Source: Symmetrospora coprosmae (lineage: Eukaryota; Basidiomycota; Cystobasidiomycetes; Symmetrosporaceae). From it: a stretch of DNA of 64,000 nt. Where the stretch lies: assembly GCA_008802785.1 (NCBI GenBank), contig VUYT01000004.1, forward strand, positions 248,001 through 312,000. Direction: 5' to 3'. This document shows positions 47,784-56,928 of this stretch, in pieces. The notes beneath the pieces are model-generated. The model made no database searches. It worked only from the letters and a program-made list of their open reading frames with translations, and was not told the DNA's origin. The stretch's first letter is position 1. Each line of letters opens with the position of its first letter. A program made the translations under genes and the position numbers.

Positions 47784-48079
47784 ATGCGCTCGTTTTGGAG
47801 GAGATTCTGGCTAGGCTCTGTACTCGCGGTCCTCGTACTGCTCCTGCTCCTAGCCTGGTTCTACGATACGGCCAATACGCCCGCAGGCGGAGCGGGAGTC
47901 ATCGACGATAAGGCTCTATCTACAGCGTACGTACAAGACTGGCTCTGCGGGCTAAACCTTCATGAGGGCGGAGTTACAGCAATGCGTATCCTGAGCTTCC
48001 GGGAGGGATGGCAGTCTCGCTGGGACAGACGTTAGCAGCGGCGCATCTGCTAGAAGGTATAGACAGCCTGCGGGTCTAG
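47784..48079 (+). CDS. Small single-pass membrane protein (80 aa), unknown
   Basis: Two exons (47784-47926 and 47980-48079) joined in phase 2 by a GTACGT donor and TTACAG acceptor. The product starts MRSFWRRFWLGSVLAVLVLL and continues with a hydrophobic helix ending AWFYDTA, then a soluble part including ANAYPELPGGMAVSLGQ and TLAAAHLLEGIDSLRV. Basic residues before the helix predict a cytosolic or matrix N-terminus. If unspliced, the frame would end at 48035 with a less plausible tail. I do not recognise it; small mitochondrial inner-membrane or ER proteins look like this. It lies 183 bp before the amidase-Mim1 gene on the same strand. Confidence 0.5.
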
Positions 48080-48261
48080 CATATTTGATCAGTCGTGCAG
48101 CATATACCATGCAAACGCACTCCGCTTGAGGAGTATTGCGTATCTCGGGTTGATCTGTCTGTACTCGAGTATTAAGCGTCTGTCGCCACCTCTGCCCTTG
48201 CCGTTCACGTGCCTCTGACGTGCGGCTCGACCCTTCTCGCTTCTGCACACTTACGTCGACC

Positions 48262-49890
48262 ATGGCAGTCTCGCCTGCGCCTCAGCCTGCGCGCTACACT
48301 GCCTTCTACTGCGAGGAGAATATCTACCACCTCGTCGCATCGCTCCAGTCATCGCTCGCCGAGGACAGCAGCGGGACACGCGTGTATGCCGTCTTCATCT
48401 CGAATGCACAGCGCAAGAGCCTCCTCTTCCATCAGAAGGCGGCGGACCCGGAGCAGGGCTACGTGATATGGGACTATCACGTCGTCGCCGTCACCGTGAC
48501 GCCCCGCGCCGGATCTGCTGGCGCGGGCGCAGAGCCGGACAACGTCGTGAGGGTGTTTGACCCGGACTCCAACCTGGACGAGTTCGAGGGTGGCCCGCAG
48601 GACGGCCATAGTGACGGCGCGCCGAACGGCTTCGATTTTGATGGTGCGTCATGCATGCGGGTATGCTTCAGGTCGGACGAGACCTACCGCTCGCTGACAT
48701 CCCGCCTCCGCTCGTGCGCCCAGACTACGTACAAGAAACGTTCCGGCCGGACCTCTACGCGCCCGGCGGCGTCATTCGCACCATCTTCGAGCTCGACGAG
48801 CCGTGCGTGGCCTTACGACACTGCGATGGATTCTCGGCTGGCACTATTTGACACCGCTCTCTCCCTTGTTGGTTGATGCAGGCGCTTCCGAGTGGTCCCG
48901 GCCAACAAGTTTCTGAAGAACTTCGCCTCGGACCGGTCGCACATGCTGCTCGAGTCCGCGTCTCATTGCAGCGTCGCGTCAGCTTCGCCGCCAGCCTTAC
49001 AATACTTCAAGCCCATCCCCACATGGGATGCCATTGTCGGCGAGGGCGCGCGGAGTAGACGCGAGACCAACAACCTTTTCTCGCACTGGCTAGACATGGG
49101 CGATGGACAGCAGGCTGGCCGAGCAAGCTCCAGCCAGGAAGAGGAGCCCTTCGGCAGAGTCTTTAGCCTGGAGAGCTTCGCAGGCAGGAGTGACTGGACC
49201 AGGGCCGCTTGGACGGGCCAGTCGGAGCGCCAACACGCATCCGCCGATCACCATGCCGAGGGCCACGACAAGATGGCGCGGCCAGTGTATGCAGCACAGT
49301 CCTCTCCATTACTCTCCCAGCCAGTCCCGCTCAGCATCTCCGCTTCACCGCACGAGGAGTCTGCCTCGGAAAAGGCCGCACACCTGGCCAAAAAGGCTGA
49401 AAGGACGGTGCAGCGGGCGCTGGTACCCGTTGTGCCACAGGAAGTCAGGGAGGCAGAATCAAGCAACGGTCGCTGGCCTTCGTATCTCCCGCAACGGCAG
49501 CTGGTTATTTCCATTTTCGTCAGCTTGGGCATCAACTTTGCCATACCATTCGTGAATGGCGTCATGCTGGGTGAGTCGCGAGAAACGCGCACGCTGGCTA
49601 CGCTGCCGCGGCTAACGGTTTGTTCTTCCGCACCTCGCGCTGCTTCGACAGGCTTTGGCGAGATCTTTGCCCGAGACTGGTTCGCACCCTGGGTCGGCCT
49701 GACCTCCTGGTCGACATCGCACTACCGTCGCGCAGCCTCGACGGCGCCGCACAGGATCGGCATACGGGCTGCGCCTCATCCAAACCCGCATCCTGAGCAA
49801 AGAGGTGGAAAGGGAGAAGTGCCCGGTCATCCTGCTGCGAAATCCATTGTCGAAACCGCGGCGGAGCAGGTCGTGGCTGGGTCGGTCTGA
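48262..49890 (+). CDS. NTAQ1: Protein N-terminal glutamine amidohydrolase fused in frame to a Mim1/TOM13 segment
   Basis: Four exons: 48262-48643, 48682-48802, 48882-49570 and 49652-49890, 476 residues. The N-terminal part (1 to about 270) matches the Nt-Gln amidase of the Arg/N-degron pathway, which converts N-terminal Gln to Glu: YCEENIY (Cys17), VIWDYHVV (His73), FDPDSNL (Asp100), then YVQETFRPDLYAPGG and VVPANKFLKNFASDRSHM and the C-terminal block FGRVFSLESF. With no stop codon the frame runs on through a polar linker to VPVVPQEVRE and a membrane segment SLGINFAIPFVNGVMLG spliced to FGEIFARDW, which is the Mim1/TOM13 signature of the mitochondrial outer membrane import complex. An internal ATG at 49273 could start a separate Mim1. 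The first intron is short (38 nt). Confidence 0.85.
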
Positions 49891-50141
49891 TGCTCGACAT
49901 ACAGGATGTTGCATGTAGCTGTACAGATGCTGCCTAGAATCCCTCAGTCTTGCCTGCAGTGCTTGCTTGCGCTGTTTCGGTCCCTCTGCTGCTCTGCACC
50001 GGTCCTCGTCAGGCACAAGTGATCGACTGCTGCTCGCCTCGGTCGTCATCCTGCTTGCTGCTTGCTGCTGCTGCGCGTCTTGTGTCTGGTCTCGCACTCA
50101 CTCCGTCCACCCATCCGTCCAGACACGCCGCCTATCTCGCC

Positions 50142-51901
50142 ATGGCCGACACACCGAAAGCACAGGCGCAGGAGGAGAAGAACAAGCACGACGTGGGGAC
50201 GCTGCACAACCCCGTTGGCGGTCAGTCAGGGAAGGGGCCATTCGGAGCTCGAGCGCACGCAGCGAAGTGGACGCAGCGAAGCGCAACTACAAACTGACAC
50301 TGCGTAAACTCTCCCAACGTGTGCATTCTATGTACCTCCTTCTCTCTGTCTCTGCCTGCTCCGCTCACCCGCAGACAAGAACTCCGGTCGAGGTGAGTTG
50401 CCTGCCGGAACAGCGCACCGGGCTCGCGCGCATTGTTACATGCAGCACAGCTACATACAGCTCGCGCACAGCAGCTCGGAACTCGGGAAGCTCTAGCTGA
50501 GTGACTTCCTTCCCTCCTCGTGTGTGCGCAACAGTATGGCCCCTCTTCCTCGCCATTGTCATCGGGTCGCTCGCCTGGTTCTCCCAGGATGCAGAGCTGC
50601 GGCGCGGACTCGGCCAGATCACCGGGTTCCACGCAATCGAGCCCATCATTGAGGAGGTCATCAACCGCGAGTTCATGATGACGGTCCACGGGACGTGGAG
50701 CAGCAGCTGCACCCAGCGCGTCCTCGTCGCGGCCCTCGAGAAGGACCTTGAGTACGAGCTCAAGCTCGTCAACATGACGGCTGTACGTGAAGGCCGCGCG
50801 CAATCCAGTGGGTTGTGGTATTCAGGGAAGCTGATTGTGGTGCATCCCCGTAACTGCTGTCCTTCCGGGGGCCACGCCTCGTCACCAGAAACAGCACAAG
50901 ACTCCCGAGCATCTCCGCATGCAGCCTTTCGGACAGGTGCCCGTGCTCGAGATTGACGAGCAGTCGTTCATCTACGAGAGCCGGGCCATTGCCAACTACT
51001 TCGAGCGGAGATACCCTACACGGGGCCAGTGAGTCGCGTCGCCATCGTCCTGGCATGACCGTATTGCTGAACAGCTTGCGCTCCCGTCGCCTGCAGATCC
51101 TGTCAGTGCAGCAGCATTCGGGAGCTGGGCGAGACAACCGTTTGGTCTGCTGACGCGTCCTCGCATTCCGATCCGTAGTCGCCGTGAACGGCCTCATTGG
51201 CAATGTCTATTACGACCAGGCCATCAGCGTCGAAGCATTCGATTTCGGTGCGTCCGGTCTTTGTCTCGCGTTACTTCGATATGCAAAAAGCTGAGCTTAC
51301 ACTCTGCCCTTCCACGGTGCACAATCAGATCCGACTGCAGCTGCCGTGTACCGCGAGGGTGTCGCCCTCCCCGCGCGAGGCCTCCCCGTGAACGAGGCGG
51401 TTCTGAATGCCAGCCTCGCGGCCTTTGCCGCCAAGCTCGACGGTTACGAGAGCATCCTTGCCACTGCGCAGGGCGGAGAGGGCAAGTACCTCGCTGGCCA
51501 GAATCTCACTCTCGTCGACCTGTTCCACCTCCCGCTCGGGCAGAAGCTCGTCAGCAACGGTCTGGGTCACGACCTGACAGACGAGAAGAAGCGGCCGCAT
51601 GTTGCAAAGTGAGCGGCACATTCTGGTTTCTCGTGTCCAGCGCTGAGTGTGGGTTGCTTCTTCCCTGAATGGCAGATGGTGGAAAGACATTAGCTCTCGC
51701 AAGAGCTGGCAGGCAGTCCTCAAGGACGTTACGGCCTACGAGGAGCAGCAGAAGAAGGAAGCTGACGAGAGGAATGAACAGGCCGAGAGAGAGGCACAGG
51801 AGAAGATCAGGCAGGCCGAGCTGGCCAAGGAGGCAGAGAGGGCCTTTCACCAGGCGAAAGATGTAGCGGACGATGTGGCGGCACGGGCGGAGAAGGCGTG
51901 A
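50142..51901 (+). CDS. Membrane-anchored glutathione S-transferase-like protein
   Basis: Eight exons: 50142-50220, 50375-50392, 50535-50782, 50889-51028, 51107-51144, 51179-51247, 51329-51608 and 51676-51901, 365 residues. A polar 30-residue N-terminus leads into a transmembrane helix (VWPLFLAIVIGSLAWF), a stem, then the GST thioredoxin-like half starting TVHGTWSSSCTQRVLVAALE, with PFGQVPVLEI and ESRAIANYFERRYP as the glutathione-binding Ser/Arg region. The helical half has GKYLAGQNLTLVDLFHLP. The last 60 residues are a charged, probably coiled, Glu/Ala/Lys/Arg helix. Exon 2 is 18 nt. An internal start at MMTVHG would give a soluble enzyme, so two isoforms are possible. Phi-like class is suggested by the SSC near the first helix; the substrate is unknown. 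Confidence 0.85.
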
Positions 51902-52107
51902 ATGTGTATATCATGCCGGCGCTCAAAGAGACCAGCAGACTGTGTACATAAGGTTGTCACATACAAATGCAGTGCTTGGTGCTGAGAGGGATGGTGAGGC
52001 TCGGGACTGTCTGGCAATCCTCCGACTCTGGACCCGCCAGCGCCCCGTCCAGCCTCAGCCTCGGCCTCCTGCTGGCTTGCCGTTGTGACAAGTGCAGGGC
52101 AACGGCG

Positions 52108-54288
52108 ATGGAAGAGGAGGAAGAGGCAGCTTTCAGGAGCAACAAGGCTAACGTTGAAGGCGGGAATGACGAGGAAGGCTCGTCCGTAGCTGGACCTGGC
52201 TCGCCTGCAGATGCAAGCGGGATGAAGCTCGGCGCCTCGTCGCGTGCGTCGCCAGAGAGGGCAATGATGCTCCAGTCGCCCGCGTCAGCAGCAGCAGCAT
52301 CAGCAGCAGCAGCAACGACAAGTACGACTGCGATGCAGGCCAACCTGCTCGATACGCCAGAAGGCGAGCTCGCGCTGCTGTCGTCGCTCATTCACTGCCG
52401 GCCCGTGGGCATGCACAAGCATTGGTCCATGATGACCATCCTCCGCTCGCTCGAGAGCCGCCTGGGCACCGACAGGTCGATGGCCCTACGCTCCGAGCAG
52501 GTTTGGGCGAAACTGGCAACGATATACGACCTCAAGCTGTTGGACGAGGATGTGCGTGCCTCATCTTCTGATGTCTGCATTTCCTCCACGCTGGCGGCTC
52601 TCGACTGACTGGTTCTCTCCTTGACACCGCGCACAGTCGGACCTCACAGAGCCCGCTCTGAGACGCAAAGACCCGGATGCTGCAGGTTTCGCCGCTGCTG
52701 CTGGGGTTGCCCCTCCAGCAGCAGCCGAGGAATCAACCGGCAGCATAGCGACCAACACGCGCAAGCGCAAGCGGCGCTCATCCGTCTCGCAAGCACCCAC
52801 GCCGACGACCCCGTCGAACGCAGCGACCTCGCAGAGCACGGCTGTGCCAGGCTCGCATCAGCGGGAAGCGCTCCAGACGCCTCACTCCAAATCCGACTTC
52901 AACATCCTCGATGTCCCCCAGTTTCACGAGGAATTCATGAAGCGTCGACGCGCAACGAGCCCGTCCCCGGGCGGTGGCTCGAGCAGTAAGCTCGACGGCG
53001 GCGCGCAAGACGCACTAGGGTCGGATCTGTCTGCGCCCGAAGAGGACGAGCAGCAGGGCGGCAGCCCGGATGTAGAGGTCGTCGACGAGACGCTCACGCC
53101 GAGCAGGATAGGCGCAGCGCGTGACATGGCAAAAAGCGAGGCCGATGAAGACCGCGTGCGGGAGCGGGACGACGCAGATACGCCGGCAGAAGAGGCCGAA
53201 AGCGGAGTGACAGGGGGCGAGGAAGAAGGGCGCTCGAGCGAATCGCCTGCTCGAGGGAATGGCAAGCGACCGACTAGTCGCGGCGGAGCGCGTGGGAGAG
53301 GAGGTCGACGCATTTCGGGCACTTCCACCGCTACGGGCAACGCGACTCGCCCGGCAAGAGGAACAAGGGGCCAGACACAAGCGCGCCTGTCTGTCGAGCC
53401 TGCCGGCTCCACATCGACGGTGCGCAAGAGCGGCCGGTCTTCGGCTGGAGGCGCAGCGGACAAGGGCAAGGGCAAAGAGGTGGCCAAACGGCGTAAGGGC
53501 AGAGGCACTACGAGAGCCACGAAGAAGGAGGATCAAGAGGAGCAGGGAGAACTGTCCGAGAGCGCATCAACCCTCTCTGCACTAAGTGACAACGACGAGA
53601 ACCACAAGGCGGCAAAAGGCCACATTGACGACTCGCAGGAGGAAGAAGGAAGCGCGATCGACGAAGACGAGGAGGAAGATGAAGGCGAAGACGAAGACGA
53701 AGGCTCCCATGCTGAGGACGGCGGTGAGGAGGACGAGGATCAAGAGGAGAACGAAGAAGCTGGAGAAGAGGAGGAGATCGATGGCGAACCAAGCGAAGAG
53801 TCTCCCGACGAGGTTGGTCGCGACGATATGCCCTTCAAGAGCCCCAAAGGTGAGCGCCCACTTTCCAGCCTTGGATAAGGAACGCAAGGTATGCATGCTG
53901 ACCGGCCGGTTCCCGTGCATCCGGCCCAGTCAAAAAGAGATACTCGCGCAATAAGCGCCAACGGGCAAGGTCTTACGATGGCGCTGCGGAGGTGGATGCG
54001 AGCGACGAGGCGGACGGCACTGGTGATGGCGATGGCGATGGCGATGGCGGAGCAGTCGAGCCCAATGACGATGCAGGCGAGGAGAGCGGGGAGGGGGAAG
54101 ACGAAAACGAAGAAGAGCAGGAGGAAGAGGAGGAAAAGCCGAGCGACGGGCGGAGGCGAGGCGGGATCAGAGGAGGGAGAGGCTCGCGTGGAGGGCGCGG
54201 GAGCGCGAGAGGGAGAGGCGCATCGGCAAGCCCGGACAAAGGCAGGAAGGGTACGGTATCCCGGAGGAAGCCTGCCAAAGCCAAATAG
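52108..54288 (+). CDS. EAF7: NuA4 histone acetyltransferase subunit Eaf7 (CT20 family)
   Basis: Nuclear chromatin protein, partner of Eaf5/Eaf3 and the counterpart of human MRGBP. Three exons: 52108-52551, 52637-53849 and 53930-54288, 671 residues. The conserved domain lies in exon 1: ELALLSSLIHCRPVGMHKHW and ILRSLESRLG, then WAKLATIYDLKLLDED, the CT20 signature. FNILDVPQFHEEFMKRRR follows as in other Eaf7 proteins. The rest is disordered: Ala-rich before the domain, then long acidic runs (Asp/Glu) and an RG-rich end (RGGRGSRGGRGSARGRG). The ATG at 52108 precedes an acidic patch; an upstream in-frame start at 51967 would add a less typical N-terminus. It is longer than yeast Eaf7 because of the tail. 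Confidence 0.9.
54018..54042 (+). repeat. GATGGC hexamer repeat in EAF7
   Basis: About four tandem GATGGC units coding for alternating Asp-Gly in the acidic tail of Eaf7. The unit keeps the frame, so length changes would be tolerated. Confidence 0.7.
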
Positions 54289-54889
54289 GACATCGCGGCG
54301 CTCCATACTGTACGCCACACTGCGATGATAGGCGACGACTCCTGCGCTTCTGTTGTTGTCTTCTTCTCGCTGAACCGAAAGCCGGTGCAATCGCAGAGTC
54401 TAGCCTGCGCGGCATGGTCCAGGCATAAGTTTCAATGCAGAGCAAAGGTCGGAAGACAGCATCGGCCGAATGCAGACGTGAAGACAACGGAGCAGCAAAG
54501 AAAGGACACGAGGAAGAGACTACAAGCCAAGTGTATCGGGGATCATGAGGAAGAGCTACTCTCGCCCGAAGGACAGAGAGAGGCCCGCGGATTTGGTGAA
54601 GAGTCGAGGGGCGGAGGGTCGTAGAAACTGTCTAGTCGATATTAGAAAGGCGGTTGCGTACGAGCAGTCTTCACTACGAGTGAGAGGAGTAGGAGGCACC
54701 AGCGCAAAGCGAGCGATGCGCGGGTGACAGACGTATGTGGGTGGGTGTCGTCGGAATCGTGGGTTGGCGTCGGGCGGGCCTCGGGGCTGGAGACCTCCGT
54801 TTGACTCGGAGGAACCGGCGAAGCGAGCCTTCGCGCGTTGATCCCGCTGTCGTCGTCGTCGTCGTCGTCGCATGCTTGGTTCCGTCCGT
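54289..54889. other. Convergent intergenic region with CGT repeat
   Basis: 601 bp between the stops of EAF7 (plus) and RHO1 (minus). A (CGT)n microsatellite of about seven units lies at 54849-54870, roughly 20 bp beyond the RHO1 stop codon, in its presumed 3' untranslated region. Nothing else recognised. Confidence 0.55.
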
Positions 54890-56448
54890 CTAGACAATGG
54901 TACATTTGGGCCCCTTCTTCTTCTTGGACATGAGCGCGGCCCGCGTGGCGTGCTCAAAGACCTCCCGGACTCCCTCGCTCGTCTTTGCACTGCACTCGAG
55001 GTACTTTACAGCACCAATCTTCTGGCTGATGTGCGCGGCCTGAGTTGTTCAAGCACAGGAGTAGCACGTCACGAAGCAGTGTTAGTCAGATCGCCCTGAC
55101 GCCGGGAGGCCTCGCCTTGCCAGACAAGATGAGCGAGGCCGGCCCGGCGGCGGTGGGAGGAGAGGCGCACCTGCTCTGGCAGGACTGGCTTCTGTCCCGA
55201 CTTGTGCAAGTCTTGCTGGGTCTTCTGGTCGAAGCGGAGATCCTTCTTGCACCCGACGAGAATGATGGGCAGGCCCGGGCAGAAGTGGTTGACCTCGGAG
55301 ATCCACTTCTCCTGGACGTTGTCGAGCGAGTCGGGCGAGTCGACGGCAAAGCAGATGAGAATGACGTGCGAGTCTGGGTACGAGAGCGGGCGCAGCCGGT
55401 CATAGTCCTCCTGTCCTGCCGTATCCCAGAGTGCCAGTTCCACGCGCTTGCCGTCGACCTCGACGTCGGCGACGCTGCAGAGCCATAGGGTGTGCGGTCA
55501 GCCTGGGCGACTGCATGCTTTTATTGAGTGACAGTTGCGCACTAGTTCTCAAAAACGGTAGGGACGTAGACCTCAGGAAAGGTGCCTTTTGAAAAGACGA
55601 TGAGCAAACAGGTCTGCAGCGTTGACAGTGTCCGTGTCAGTTCCGCCCACACCGGCCTCAACGACAGCAGGATCATCTCACCTTTCCGCATGCACCGTCA
55701 CCCTGTGCATTGGTTGACCGAGTCGTGTTGCAACGGATGGTCAGTCTCGATTCTATGCCAAATCATAGCTGCGTGTGAGGAGCGCGCTTTTCCGAACTTA
55801 CGACCTGCAGGTTTGGATGACGGTGGCCGCGGCAGAAGCGAGGAGGACAGACAGGCGGTCAGCAAGATTGCGCCTCTCTCTTACATGCGCGATTGCTTCT
55901 CGGACAGCAAGCAAGCATGCCTAGCCCGGAGCTGCTTGCACGAGCGACACGCAGCCCAAAGCCGGGTGGGCGGGGCCAGCGAGCGAGCGACGGAGGCGCC
56001 CGGCAGGGGAGCTAGCTGCTGGATGGCCGTCAGAGACAGGAGCCGCTGCGCGTCCGAGATGGGTAAGGGCAGAGGGAGCAGCGAAGGGCTGCACCAGCGC
56101 GCTCCACCCATCATATGCTCGCTGGGCATAGCATGCCGGAAGGCCTTGCCCTGCCCTCGTCAACGAGACCTGGGCTTGAGGCGGCACGGGCGCGCGCGGT
56201 CGACTCCTCGCGCTGTGCAAACCCCCTCCCTACCCCAGCCTGCCCTGCGCTGGTCGATAAGCCGAAGCAGACCAGCGAAGGAGACTGAGCAGGCGACAAT
56301 GTGTGGTGGTGCATCCCAGCAGATGTCGCTGAGGATACCCGCCAGACGCGCCTTCCTCGGTCCCTGCCGTCGTCCCTCCATCTGGCTAACAGGACATGCC
56401 GGCAGCCAGCCAACTTACGATGACGAGTTTCCTTCGGATCTCAGACAT
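54890..56448 (-). CDS. RHO1: Rho1 small GTPase
   Basis: Membrane-anchored GTPase controlling glucan synthase, the cell-wall integrity pathway and actin. Exons on the minus strand: 56448-56419, a 3-nt exon 55804-55802, 55702-55682, 55613-55543, 55474-55171 and 55039-54890, 192 residues. The start is [10 protein letters not shown]; the 3-nt exon adds Val; the 21-nt exon supplies GDGACGK and the next starts [37 protein letters not shown] (switch II), LVGCKKDLR and [12 protein letters not shown] are diagnostic. The end [11 protein letters not shown] has a polybasic stretch and a CaaX box for geranylgeranylation. Intron 1 is 614 nt, far longer than others here. Without the 3-nt exon the invariant Val before GDGACGK would be missing. 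Confidence 0.95.
55802..55804 (-). other. RHO1: Candidate 3-nucleotide microexon (GTC, Val) of RHO1
   Basis: On the minus strand the sequence CCTGCAG, GTC, GTAAGT provides a consensus acceptor and a perfect donor around a single Val codon. Direct joining of the flanking exons would give KLVI-GDGACGK, whereas Rho proteins have KLVIVGDGACGK. Insertion of GTC restores the family sequence without changing phase. I saw no other AG-GTN-GT arrangement in the surrounding 614- and 99-nt introns. Confidence 0.7.
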
Positions 56449-56928
56449 GGCAGGGATGGGGTTGGAAAGAGGGAGAAGAAAGAGTGACGAGTGTGCGTTG
56501 GTGACCCTTTGCTGCTGCTGCTGCTGCCGTCTGGGATTGTTCCTCCTCCAAGTCGTCGTGGGGTGGTGAGGGAGGGCGAGGCCGCTCAGCCGCCGCCTCG
56601 AGGCTGAGGCCGGGGCTGACCCCGGCTGCGGTGCGGGCAGGGCACGGCAGCTCGAGCACCTCGAGGGCGCTGAGGAGACCGTGACCCAAACACTGCATGA
56701 GAAGGCTAGGCAGCAGAGCAGAATACAGACGCGCCGCATCATTCATTCGCGAGTAACCGGCAGCTCAATCTGAGACCAGGCCTCCCTAAGCCTCCAGCGG
56801 CCATCGGACTTAACGCGCGCGTCTCTCCATGCATGACCTGCCTCCACTGACTTGATTGCAAGCTCAAAGGCGGGCCTCTCCTGCGCAAGAGCTCCCCGCT
56901 ACAACTAACAGCTGCTGGGATTAATTGC
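56449..56928. other. Intergenic region between RHO1 and DHR1
   Basis: 480 bp holding the RHO1 promoter and the DHR1 3' region, both genes being on the minus strand. A TGC run on the plus strand (about 56512-56527, CAG on the RHO1 strand) lies some 65 bp upstream of the RHO1 start codon, in its likely leader. Confidence 0.5.

Noticed and set aside
51029-51106. A non-canonical intron in the GST gene to keep an ADPVSAAAF stretch
   Set aside because: Keeping those residues requires a junction without GT-AG; the AG at 51105-51106 gives a canonical intron in the right phase, so the simpler model was used.
55582-56487. A 301-codon open frame on the plus strand across RHO1 introns 1-3
   Set aside because: It runs antisense to conserved RHO1 exons and splice sites and has no recognisable motif; the RHO1 model explains the region.
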